From: Aquanectria penicillioides
Lineage: Eukaryota; Ascomycota; Sordariomycetes; Hypocreales; Nectriaceae
DNA: 64,000 bases
Direction of reading: 5' to 3'
NCBI GenBank assembly: GCA_003415625.1
Contig: PYIU01000003.1
Location: 4,650,001-4,714,000, forward strand
A model generated the notes under the pieces. It worked only from the letters and a program-made list of their open reading frames with translations, searched no databases and was not told the origin of the DNA. Made by a program: the position numbers and the translations under genes. Positions within the stretch are counted from its first letter, which is position 1. Every line of letters starts with the position of its first letter. Of the stretch, positions 1-9,468 are shown in pieces.

Positions 1-34
1 TTCGCACGCGTAGGTTCGAATCCTGCAGGTGTCG
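1..34 (+). tRNA. tRNA-Ser-like gene, 3' exon only (cut by window edge)
   Basis: The first 34 bases match exactly the 3' exon of the tRNA-Ser-like genes at 418-569, 731-880 and 13695-13841. They hold the variable-arm end, the T arm with B box GGTTCGAATCC, the 3' acceptor strand and discriminator G. A T5 run a few bases downstream fits a Pol III terminator. The 5' exon and intron lie outside the window. It is on the opposite strand from the next two copies. Confidence 0.8.
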
Positions 35-417
35 CTCTCCTTTTTGCTGGAGCTTTATTTTTTAGCACATATTCTTTTGCGCTCTTCGCGTACAAGATGA
101 ATTCCACAGCAAATGGTTCTAAGTAGGTCATAATATGCAGGACAGCCACGGCAGGCAGATCTTAGTAGTTAACTAAAGGTGCCCGTACCTACTACCCACC
201 TTCGTGTCAATTCATAGCGGGACGTCTGTAATAAGGTGTGCCTGCCAGGATATGTGGTACCAACGGCAAACGGGAGGGGCGCGGGCTTCCTGAATGAAGG
301 TTGTCGGTCCCCCTCATACCATGGCGGAAAACACAGCGACTAGGATGATTAACTACTATTGATGATAACGATAAGTGGCAAAAAAATATATTGTCCGAAG
401 AAGGGGCAAAAAGATGA

Positions 418-569
418 CGACACCTGCAGGATTCGAACCTACGCGTGCGAACACAATGCCTGGAGCGCTATGGATAATACTGAATGGGGTGTTAGTTGGA
501 GTTGATGACACGTTGACTACGTAGATGAACTTACGCAGGGCATCGCCTTAACCACTCGGCCAAAGTGTC
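418..569 (-). tRNA. tRNA-Ser-like gene with GT-AG intron, apparent anticodon GCG
   Basis: The acceptor stem pairs over 7 bp, the A box TGGCCGAGTGG and B box GGTTCGAATCC are intact, the variable arm is long (GTG-TTCG-CAC) and the discriminator is G; together these are serine-tRNA features. The anticodon stem is ATGCC/GGCAT. The anticodon loop is split: the 5' exon reads ...CTGC, followed by a non-exon stretch at 460-534 (75 nt) that starts GTAAGTT, has CTAAC (491-495) and ends AG. A conventional intron after position 37 gives loop CTGCGTA and anticodon GCG with U37, odd for any tRNA. Removing the GT-AG segment would leave a 5-nt loop. A T5 terminator follows. The gene is clear; the mature form is not. 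Confidence 0.75.
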
Positions 570-730
570 TTCTTCGGTGGCAAACTTGACTGTTAGCCAT
601 GTATATATTGCTGCAGCCATATTCCTTCGCCAAATAATTGCTTCATGGGCCAAACCTGACCCATCAAATACCGCAAAGATCTTGCGAAGTGGTAGTAGGT
701 AAAAATATAAGAGGCAAAAAGATACTGTAA

Positions 731-880
731 CGACACCTGCAGGATTCGAACCTACGCGTGCGAACACAATGCCTATCGGCTATTTATAATACTAGGGGTT
801 GTTAGCGGAAAACTCCTGAGACATTGAATCATCATGGGAACTCACGCAGGGCATCGCCTTAACCACTCGGCCAAAGTGTC
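731..880 (-). tRNA. tRNA-Ser-like gene with GT-AG intron, apparent anticodon GCG (copy 2)
   Basis: Both exons are identical to the copy at 418-569. The intron (773-845, 73 nt as GT-AG) shares no obvious sequence with it apart from GTGAGTT at its start, GCTAAC (core 801-805) and terminal AG. A T5 run follows the 3' end. Same strand as the previous copy, about 160 bp away. The long variable arm and G73 indicate SerRS charging; the anticodon assignment has the same problem as in the first copy. Confidence 0.75.
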
Positions 881-1182
881 TATTGGTGACGAGCGGTGTA
901 ATTTTGTGTGATCATAACCTCCTGGCAGATTTCCCAACCTTGCAGCGCCTCCGGATTTGTCCATCCTCCCCATGTTATGGGGTTGAGCACCCAGCAGTGG
1001 TTTGTTTTTGCCTTGAATAACACAATGATACCTGTCTTCACCGCTACGACCATCACTACCCTACACCAGTATTCACCATCTCGAGATTTACTAGATAGTT
1101 GGTCCCATATACAAAGGTCGGCTCCCAGTATTCCGACCCTCTTTAATCCACAATGTTGTATGATATCAGATGGAGTGAGCAT
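880..1182 (-). CDS. Small orphan ORF, 100 aa
   Basis: An ATG-initiated frame of 100 codons that ends in TAG on the first base of the adjacent tRNA-like gene. The product has a compact, protein-like composition with several Trp (segments such as GGWTNPEAL and GWEICQE) and no low-complexity sequence. I do not recognise a family. An antisense frame over the same bases is also open, which weakens the case. It could be a young or chance ORF, or a remnant of a longer gene. Confidence 0.25.
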   Translation of the reverse strand: MLTPSDIIQHCGLKRVGILGADLCIWDQLSSKSRDGEYWCRVVMVVAVKTGIIVLFKAKTNHCWVLNPITWGGWTNPEALQGWEICQEVMITQNYTARHQ

Positions 1183-1509
1183 CCTTTAAGGGATACCCTA
1201 TATGCTGAATGTTTTCGTTCTCAGTGGAAAACATCTCATCCTTGACGATAAAAAAAATAAAAAAATTACAACATCGAATTGCTACCAGATATTGTTCAAA
1301 CAATACTGTCCATGTTGAATTTTAGATAGCTTAAACCTCCAACCCAGGCATCTCCACCAATGTAAGTGCTAACTCATTATCTGCCCTTAGTTTCGCCATT
1401 CCTTCTATATAAGGTTCGTATTAGCATGTGAAACGAACCATGCTGTACCGCAAGTAGGTGTAGGCCGTCTCCTAATAAAAAATCATATCTTACAGTCCAC
1501 CGAAAGCCC
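1183..1509. other. Intergenic, nothing recognised
   Basis: About 330 bp, AT-richer than its surroundings, with A-rich runs near 1250. It probably includes the 3' UTR of the methyltransferase gene. No conserved frame or RNA gene seen. Confidence 0.5.
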
Positions 1510-4500
1510 TCACATACTCCCTTCCTCAGGCTCATCACCTTCCCGAAACTTGACTGGCAATCGTCGGTTCCTCATTCCCCTTTCAAGAGAATTTTCATTC
1601 ATGGAGTCACCATATTCCTCATTCTCATAAGAGTCTCCTATCAGACGCTGCATGGCATCATCCCTCGCATCTTCGCTGTCTTCGATTTCCTCTAAGATGC
1701 GCCGCGAGGGTGGAGGTTGCTGGAACGCGAGGCCATCTGCGGCTCCCAACTCAGGGCTAGCGAGTCTGGGACCTCCGAGGACTGCAATACTTGGTTGCAC
1801 GGGGGCAGCAGCATGAACAACAGGAGCCACGGCAACATCGGGAGTGACGGGGATGGCAGTGGTAGTGGCAATGACAGTGGCAGTATTCGCAGCAGCCTTA
1901 GGACCTCTTCGCCGATACTTCTTAGGTCGACCACTGCCAGGTCTAGCCCCCCCTCTTTTGCCACGGGTCTTTGGCTCGCCACGAGCATTGACTGCTTGCT
2001 CAGACACAGACAATTTGGATGGTTCTTGTCGCGCTCGTCTGCGAAGGCGACTGGACGCCGTCAAGGGTTCATCTGAGTCGATAGTTGCTGGCGATTGTGA
2101 ATCATCGAACGAAGCAGTCACATCTGTGGCTGTTGGATGATACTCCTCCTCTTCTGAATCATCCTCATCGTCTCGCTTCCGCTTTCGAGACGGTTTCAAA
2201 GGTGTTGGGTTGATCACCTCAGGTATCGAAATATCCTCCTTCACGGGCTGGATGGATACAGGTTGCGTTGGAGCCGGGGTCTTGGGTTTTGCGGCCTTCT
2301 TTTTCTCCGTCTTGAGTGCCTTTCGGGCAACCCCCTCTCGGTTGTCCGCCTGCTGTGGCCGGCGCCCCTTCTTCTTAGCCTGGCCTGATTTTCCTCCCGC
2401 CTTATCGTCGAGGAGCTTCTTCGTCAGGTTAGGGAAATTCTCGCCATAATTGAAAAAAAGTTCCTCGCCGGCCTTGATATCACGCATAGCCGTGAATTTG
2501 ATTCGATATTCACCATTGACGTATAGGATTCGAGGAGTGATGTTGCATCCCCGTTTGTCGCTTTCAGAGGCGTGGTTAATGTATCGGCTCAAATTGCCGT
2601 ACGTGGCCGCGTCTACCCAGATCCCTTCCTTTTCCAAAAGTGTAAACACATATGAGATGCTGGATTCTTCATCAAAGACATCACCTCGTCTAGCTTCTCT
2701 TCGAACGCCTTCGTCATGGCTAATGAGCTCACCAACATATTCGATGATAAAATCATCCTGGGCGATGTCTTGTGCTGTGAATAGGCCGTAGCCCACGCCC
2801 TCAAGCTGGCTTTGGCCTAGAATAAGAGCCTTTTGTGCACCACGTTGCAACGCGCAATTCTGGCAACCCGTTGAATGGAGAGTCTCATCGTCGGCATTTT
2901 CCGGGTCAGCCCGTTCTAGCACGCCGCAACTACCACATAGCGCTGGGTCGCACTCGCGGTTCAACTGCACGCAAATGCAAGGTCGGTCCTTTTGTTTTGA
3001 GAGACAGGTTTTGCCAAGGGAATGGCAGGCACAGCCGGTGAATTTGTATGCGCATGTATCGACTGTGCAGTGGCAGAATTTTTCACAGAGCAAGCCAGCT
3101 TTGACGCATGAGCAACTATCAGATGTGCAGGGCCCTTCGTGGGAACACGGCTCTAACAGTTCCCGATGCTGGTGCTCATGACTTATGGTGTGATCTTGCC
3201 AATCCCCGATAAGCGTCTTCTTAATACGGTCATACCATGAGACAGTTCTGAAAAGCGGAGCCTTAGGGGTGGGTTGAGGCTGAGGTATCGAGAGTTGTAG
3301 GAGCTCATACTCGCGGTGAACGTCACAACAATCGCGATCGAGGAAATCAGCGACCAGACATAGCGGATCTCGTTTCACCTTGCTATGATCTGCTGTAACA
3401 AGGATCGACCGCAGGACATCGTGCTCATCCTCTGACCATGCTTGGCGTCGGGCATCTTCGCGTGGATAATTGAACTCGCGATAACAATGTCGGTCACATG
3501 GGCTGCTGTGTCCGTTAACGAGACTTTGACCAGATGCTGGGATGCGCCTTCTGCGCTTTAGGATGTCCGAGAGTCGAGGTGTGATCGACAGTGTCCGCCT
3601 GCAGTTGCTTTCATCGTACTCTCCATGTTCGCAAGAATGACTATAGCAAATCAGGCACCCTAGGATGCAATAGGTACCCAGCGTGAATTCCGTTAGCTCG
3701 TCTTCGTCCTTTTGGGAACCGGAACCATCCTTGGCAGTTGGCTTTGAGTCGATGGCGCTGTCGACGGCTTCGTCAAGAATAAGGACATGGCTCAATTTGA
3801 GATGGCGCTCTTCCCGTGGTCTGTCCTTCAGCTGCTTGCCCTTTTGCTGCTTGTCCTTAGGTAGCATGTCCGAAGTAAACAGGGGTAGGGAATCGCGGAA
3901 TGCTTTGTCAAAGGCATCCGTAAACATTTCCGCCGCCTTATTCGCTTCGAATGAGGTTGTGGCGCTGGCTTCGCGGTGTGAATTCAAGATGTCTGTTTTC
4001 TGCCGAGGAGTAATGGCATCGTCGGAAACTTGATGAGTCATGTATCGAATCAAAGTTGACTTGTTGCAACCAGGGATTGCTAGTTTCTCTAACCAATCAT
4101 CGAGGTATAGTGAGACTGTCGCAGCATATTCTGATCTGTGTGTGAGAGGCATTTTATCCTCCTGCTTCATTGGGACGAAGCCGGATTTCTCGTCAATCTC
4201 CTCCAGCTCCGCCAGCCAACTACTGTATTTGCCTTCTTCAGAACTTTCCAGGTCTCTCAAATGAGGGACGAATGTCAGCATAGTGTTTGGTGCAAGCATA
4301 TTCTTTTTGATTTCCACATGATGGAATCGGTACCGAGGAACACGGTCTTCATTAGTTTGAATGCAGACAGCATCGTACCGCCCCTCACGATCTTTCTTAA
4401 ATTTGCTGTGCTGTTTGTGCTGCTTCCATAGCGTTAGCTGATGATTGCCTGAGACTGGGCGAGATGGGGTTACCTTAAACTTGACTCCCATGCTCTCTTC

Positions 4501-5139
4501 TGTCCTCTCAGCCGAAGGCTTGGCCTTGAGGCCAGCAAAGAGGTCAGCACCTGTGTGAACGCGGCGCTCGGTAGCCTCGGTAGAGTCGATTATGTACCCT
4601 GCTAACTGCGCATGTTTCTGCTTGATGTCTTGTTGAAAGACCTTCAGCGAGTCTACGATTCGCGAGACATCCCAATCACCCTTCCGGGGTGTTTGAAGCA
4701 TAGGACTTGCAGCCTTGGTTGGCTGACGGGCTTTGGGGGGATGGGGCTCCAGAGGTGGCGTTACTTGCTGGGAGCCAGTGCTAACCCCGACCCCGGATAG
4801 CCTTGCAATGTCGCGGGCATTGCCGGAAAGTGAGGCGGTCGTGAAAGAAAACGTTGAGGGCCTTGGTTCTGAGGCAAGAGCGAATGGTGGTGGCAGGATA
4901 AATGAAGCCTGCGACTGAGCAGGATTGCTGGAGAGCAATCTGCTCAGGGGAGGAGGGCTGATTGGGGCTCGTGTGTTACTGCCACGATGGCTAAAGCTTG
5001 GGGATAAACGCACAGCCAAAGACTCTGGTCGGGTAAGGAAGATGCCAGCTGCAACGGTTGGGGACTGCTGAGGACGAGAGGAGCCGGCCTCGGAGTCGCT
5101 CGAGGGATCGAGTGTCAGATCAATGTGGTGCACCATCAT
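1510..5139 (-). CDS. KMT6: Histone H3 lysine-27 methyltransferase, EZH2/KMT6 (PRC2 catalytic subunit)
   Basis: Single-exon gene, about 1209 aa from the first ATG (5139); a second ATG follows at once. The open frame reaches 5217 but only through a TTG. Order seen: Ser/Pro-rich N terminus; central conserved region; Cys-rich CXC (pre-SET) domain around residues 655-760 with clustered cysteines (CTSDSCSC, CHCTVDTC); SET domain about 773-900 with GVGYGLF, EYVGELI, SRYINHA and FFNYGE; then a basic, disordered tail with NLS-like runs and an AT-hook-like GRPKK near 1060. CXC directly before SET is the hallmark of Enhancer-of-zeste proteins, which tri-methylate H3K27 in PRC2 to silence facultative heterochromatin. 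The long C-terminal extension after SET is unlike animal EZH2, where SET is terminal. Identification is firm; the exact start is less so. Confidence 0.95.
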   Translation of the reverse strand: MMVHHIDLTLDPSSDSEAGSSRPQQSPTVAAGIFLTRPESLAVRLSPSFSHRGSNTRAPISPPPLSRLLSSNPAQSQASFILPPPFALASEPRPSTFSFTTASLSGNARDIARLSGVGVSTGSQQVTPPLEPHPPKARQPTKAASPMLQTPRKGDWDVSRIVDSLKVFQQDIKQKHAQLAGYIIDSTEATERRVHTGADLFAGLKAKPSAERTEESMGVKFKVTPSRPVSGNHQLTLWKQHKQHSKFKKDREGRYDAVCIQTNEDRVPRYRFHHVEIKKNMLAPNTMLTFVPHLRDLESSEEGKYSSWLAELEEIDEKSGFVPMKQEDKMPLTHRSEYAATVSLYLDDWLEKLAIPGCNKSTLIRYMTHQVSDDAITPRQKTDILNSHREASATTSFEANKAAEMFTDAFDKAFRDSLPLFTSDMLPKDKQQKGKQLKDRPREERHLKLSHVLILDEAVDSAIDSKPTAKDGSGSQKDEDELTEFTLGTYCILGCLICYSHSCEHGEYDESNCRRTLSITPRLSDILKRRRRIPASGQSLVNGHSSPCDRHCYREFNYPREDARRQAWSEDEHDVLRSILVTADHSKVKRDPLCLVADFLDRDCCDVHREYELLQLSIPQPQPTPKAPLFRTVSWYDRIKKTLIGDWQDHTISHEHQHRELLEPCSHEGPCTSDSCSCVKAGLLCEKFCHCTVDTCAYKFTGCACHSLGKTCLSKQKDRPCICVQLNRECDPALCGSCGVLERADPENADDETLHSTGCQNCALQRGAQKALILGQSQLEGVGYGLFTAQDIAQDDFIIEYVGELISHDEGVRREARRGDVFDEESSISYVFTLLEKEGIWVDAATYGNLSRYINHASESDKRGCNITPRILYVNGEYRIKFTAMRDIKAGEELFFNYGENFPNLTKKLLDDKAGGKSGQAKKKGRRPQQADNREGVARKALKTEKKKAAKPKTPAPTQPVSIQPVKEDISIPEVINPTPLKPSRKRKRDDEDDSEEEEYHPTATDVTASFDDSQSPATIDSDEPLTASSRLRRRARQEPSKLSVSEQAVNARGEPKTRGKRGGARPGSGRPKKYRRRGPKAAANTATVIATTTAIPVTPDVAVAPVVHAAAPVQPSIAVLGGPRLASPELGAADGLAFQQPPPSRRILEEIEDSEDARDDAMQRLIGDSYENEEYGDSMNENSLERGMRNRRLPVKFREGDEPEEGSM

Positions 5140-7061
5140 GGGCGACGGATCAACAAGGTTTTCAGGATTGCCCCTCTCCCTCAATCGTGGCAGCTCCCAC
5201 CATTCTCCTCTGATCAAGGGGTCAGGCGACGTGTCGGCGGCAATGTTGCCTCATGAACCGGAGTAGGGAAGGGGATTTGGTGAAGGGGAAGAAGACTCGT
5301 CTGGTCAAATCCGCCAGAAAACGCGTTTGCGACAGGCCCGGAATCCTCAGCCCGAAGAGAAAAAAAATGGCTGCCCTGCCGGAGAAGTGGCAACGACTCG
5401 CCTGCCCGTTGGGAACTACCCAAGAAGGCGCCTTGAGGCAAGCGTGAGATTCGCGAAACGGTGACTTATGCGACGGTTGTTCAGTTGTCGTACTTGGATT
5501 TCTTCGCGAAGTGAATAAACGAGTGAGTGAGTGAGTGAGATGGATACGCGTTGAGGAGTCTGCACGGGGCGGCAGGGGGGCGCGTTACCAACTGAGTTTA
5601 GGCTCGATTGCGCTGCACACGCCTTCCCAGATTGGACCGCCGGAACGACCTGCCATGTTCCAGAGGGTCGTAGTAATGTGAGCCGAGAAACGATCAATTT
5701 CCCAAAAGAAAAAAAGGGCATGAGAAGAAGATGGAAAAATAATGAGAACATAGATTGATAAGAAGAAAAAAAAGAATTCATCGATTTTAATTGATGCCAT
5801 TCGCACAGCACGGAGCTTGGGACCTTCGCAATCCCCCCCCTTTTTTTTTACCCTTCTTTTTTTTTTCCATCTGGATCTGTTAGACTGAGAAATCTCAGCG
5901 AACATCTCATCTCCTGAGAATCTCATCATTGATGCCCTGAGCCAGACCGTGCTTAGCTATGAGCAACTCTCAACCCAACAGAGATGGAGAGAAAAGTAAG
6001 ATACCAGGTACCCGGGAACTTTCCCTGTTCATGTGAATTCGCTATTAAACAACATATAGTTTTCTTATACAGAGATCCAGACACATTCCCAACTTACAGC
6101 CTGTAAACCTAGCTGGGGCCTAGACCTTGCCTATTCCGAGGGGATGAGGCGCCGTGCAAAGCTTTCATGGACCATTCAGGGAGAGAGTATGAATGGAAAT
6201 TGAATACAGCGACAAGGACCAGAATGATGCCACCGGGTGTGGCCTCGGAGGAGGAATAAACATATTTGGTGGCAGGATCAGAATTGATCTGCTGAGATGA
6301 CCCTCCCTGTTCCTGTTTCAATGGCTGACATCAACACCCAGTCCAACGCGGGGGACACACGATCATCCGTGACGTTCTTCGGGCTCCAGGAACTGTTGGA
6401 AGGGCAGCGGATGCACAACCCTGAAAATCTCCGTGGCAGGACCCTGTCTTCATGCTTCAACTCCGTCATTGTCAGACTTAGTGGCAAGCTAGCGCTGCCA
6501 CGGTTCGAAGCTTCGTGGGCTGTGAGCCGCATCTGGGATGGGCGTAACCATCTGAAGTGAGACCAGGACCCAGATGCGAAGGCAAGAATCCTTTGGGCTG
6601 TGGAATTGCACAGCAAAATGCCCATGGCTTGGACCTGAGACAAGCTGCTCAGGATGTACATATACATGACTCGCCACAGAATTTGCATGTTGCTAAATGT
6701 AGCGCAACATCAGCCATGCAGCGCCGTCAGTACCGGTGCCTTGATGAGCTCACCACCCACTTCTAATTATGTGGATCCGCATGACGTCTTCCACAACATG
6801 GTGCCTCCGGGTGTGACGATCCTGTTCTCCGCAACAACACATCTTCTAGCCTTCTTGAACTCCCATAAAACGTTCCCCATCGACCCAGCCTCGACCCGAT
6901 CCTCTCCCACATCTGCCCCTTGTTGCTTCTGCTGCAGCTCTCCATCGAACCGCGTCTAACCCCACTCGCCATTCCCTGCTTATCCGCCTCAAAAGCATTT
7001 TCTGCGCACCGCTTCTTTATAGCCACTGTTGTCAGCCTTCGATCGCATCGTCACCACAACA
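5140..7061. promoter_or_regulatory. Divergent intergenic region between KMT6 and PIL1
   Basis: About 1.9 kb separates two divergent starts. It holds a short tandem GAGT array (5521-5540), poly-pyrimidine runs around 5838-5868 and, just before the PIL1 ATG, a pyrimidine-rich stretch (about 6880-7060) typical of a fungal core promoter or 5' UTR. Open frames here (6109-7026) have unconvincing composition and no recognisable domain. Confidence 0.45.
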
Positions 7062-8405
7062 ATGCATCGCACATATTCTATGCGCCAGACCCGGGCGCCT
7101 ACTGCCTCCCAGCTCCAGGTACGTCCAAGTTCCCGTGATACCCAGGACTAAGCTCCTACGAAGCTTGTATCACGAATTCGAGATTGACCAAACATTTAGA
7201 ACCCTCCGCCACCCCCGTCTACCACCAAGTCCGGACGTCTCTTCAAAACCAGTCTGGGTAAGCAAATAGCCCCGCGCAGCAAACCACCACGATCGCCGTC
7301 GCCTCGATTTATCTTATACCATGATACCGGAAGCAAGGACTAATGTAACACAAAATTTAGGACATGCACTTCGCCGCAACGCGGGTGGTGCCTTTGGGCC
7401 CGACCTGGCAAAGAAGCTCTCTCAGCTAGTGAAGATGGAAAAGAACGTAATGCGAAGTATGGAAACCGTTGCACGAGAGCGCATGGAAGTGGCTGTATGT
7501 CTTCACAAAATCTTGTCATGGTGCATGTCACTGATTATTAATAGCAACAACTCTCTCTTTGGGGCGAGGCTGGTGATGAAGACGTATCTGACGTCACTGA
7601 CAAGCTTGGTGTCCTTCTTTACGAGATTGGCGAGCTCGAGGACCAATATGTCGATCGATATGACCAATACCGAATTACTATGAAGAGCATCCGCAACATT
7701 GAGGCGTCAGTCCAACCAAGCCGAGACCGTAAGACCCGTCCCATCCGAATCTAGTCTACCATATCGCTGACCTCGAAGTTAGGCAAGCAAAAGATCACCG
7801 ACCAAATAGCTCAATTGAAGTACAAGGAACCCAATTCCCCCAAGATCGTCGTCCTCGAGCAGGAGCTTGTTCGCGCCGAAGCCGAGTCACTTGTGGCTGA
7901 GGCACAGCTCTCAAACATCACTCGCGAGAAGGTTAAGGCCGCGTACACCTATCAGTTTGATGCCCTTCGTGAGCACTGCGAGAAGGTTGCCATCATCGCC
8001 GGCTACGGAAAGCATCTGCTGGAGCTGATCGACGATACTCCAGTCACTCCAGGTGAGACAAGACAGGCATACGACGGATATGAGGCTAGCAAGGCTATCA
8101 TCCAAGATTGCGAGGATGCCCTCACCAACTGGGTTAGCTCGAACGCCGTCGTCTCATCTAAGCTCTCCACTCGTTCACGAACTCTCTCCCAGCGTCGCCG
8201 AAACCACATCCGCGCAAGAAACGAGGGTCATGATCTCTCGGGACAAGATGTGCCTCTGAACGACAGCAGCTCTTGGGTGGGACGCGACGCTGAGCTCGAA
8301 AGCGAGGAGGAGGACGAAGAGGATATTCGCGATTCTGTGCTTGGCAGCGACGGCGGCCTGAATGGCGAATCCCGTGGACGCACCCAAGAGGTGGCTGTCG
8401 CATAG
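7062..8405 (+). CDS. PIL1: Eisosome core component Pil1/Lsp1 (BAR-domain protein)
   Basis: Five exons: 7062-7118, 7200-7257, 7361-7494, 7545-7728 and 7783-8405; phases close to 351 aa. The N terminus MHRTYSMRQTRAP is followed by a Pro-rich stretch, then a long helical BAR region with family signatures such as AGGAFGPDLAKKLSQL, MEKNVMRSMETVARER and REHCEKVA. The tail is acidic (ESEEEDEED). Pil1/Lsp1 proteins bind PI(4,5)P2 and scaffold eisosomes (MCC furrows) at the plasma membrane. Three short introns near the 5' end and a long last exon are usual for a filamentous fungus. Length matches the family (about 340-400 aa). Confidence 0.95.
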
Positions 8406-8636
8406 AACACCGGCCTGCTATAATGGACTAGAGAACTAAGGGGAGAGGAAATGACGGAACTTTCAAGATTGAGAGGATGATAATGCTAGGCCTATTTTCT
8501 GATGAGGGAAATGCGGCCTCGGTTGCGTGAGGCGTTGCGGCATGTTGGGATGGACGGTTTCTAAAAGGCTGTTGGATTCTTTCTCTGGTAGCTTTTTCCT
8601 GAACTTTTATTCAATAATTTTTATTTTGCAGCGACC

Positions 8637-9050
8637 TCAGATGACGTTTGAGTTCCTCAATTGGCTGGCAAACTGCTCGACCTCTACCTTGACGATATGG
8701 TGACCAGGAACTACTACCAAACCAAGATACCGCGACGTCATGTCTAAAGTAACCGTCTCGCAGCCAGCCTTCTCTGCTGCTTCGGCGCGTTGCTTTGCGG
8801 TGGGCTGCCGATATTCATAAGTATTCGCCAGGACCAAGTTCTTGTCCTTTGAGACCCCGGAGTTAGCAGCGGGCTCTAGGTTCCAACGACATCAACGAAG
8901 TCGTACAGAAGATACGTTAAGATGAGCAGCTAAACGTACAGGGTCTGTGCATTTGAGAGCCCCCCAGAACAGACGACCGTCCGAGGTATGGACCCGGAGA
9001 TTCTTGTTCAAGATGCTTGAAAGGTACTCTCGGGCCTCATCTTTGTCCAT
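8637..9050 (-). CDS. NAA38: LSM-domain protein, NatC auxiliary subunit Naa38/Mak31 type
   Basis: Two exons, 8940-9050 and 8637-8846, joined in phase 0 across a GTACGT...AAAG intron; 106 aa. The Sm1 motif includes LRVHTSDGRLFWGALKCTD and NLVLANTYEY; the Sm2 part is RYLGLVVVPGHHIVKVEVE. This arrangement, with a loop between Sm1 and Sm2 and a VVPG..I core, resembles the small LSM protein that accompanies the NatC N-terminal acetyltransferase rather than spliceosomal LSm2-8, though the exact paralogue is inference. Its stop lies 231 bp from the convergent PIL1 stop. Confidence 0.8.
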
Positions 9051-9468
9051 TGTGATGAGCGTGGCTATTTCAAGAGCTGGTAGGAAGGAGGCCTTGGAGG
9101 AGAGGGAGATGGAGATTGCTGAGATGTTGTGGTGGCGTGCGGTATCCTGAATTGCAGCCTTCTCAGAGTGGTTGCGTGGGCCAATGGATTAGCGGTAATG
9201 ACCCCACCCTGACGTTTTGGCCGATACTGGCGCAAGCTGTTGTGACTCCAAGGACCGTGAATTCTACATGGCGGCTTCAACTCTCTCCCGCGCCCACACT
9301 CTTGTCCTTTGCCTGCCTCGTAACGCCGTGGCCTAAAAAAAGGTCTTCTCAGTCACCTGGGTACATGCCATGGTTGTGAACATTCTGAAAAGAGGGTAAA
9401 TCCCTTAAACTCATAGACCCTGAGTCTCTATCTGCCCTGCAACGCCCGTACGGACCTCATCGTTCACC
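9051..9468. promoter_or_regulatory. Bidirectional promoter region, NAA38 / RAD2
   Basis: 418 bp between two divergent start codons; any core elements for both genes must lie here or upstream of short 5' UTRs. No specific factor site is claimed. Confidence 0.5.

Noticed and set aside
5139..5217. KMT6 extension of 26 residues upstream of the first ATG
   Set aside because: The frame is open only from a TTG; the first ATG at 5139 opens the acidic N terminus.
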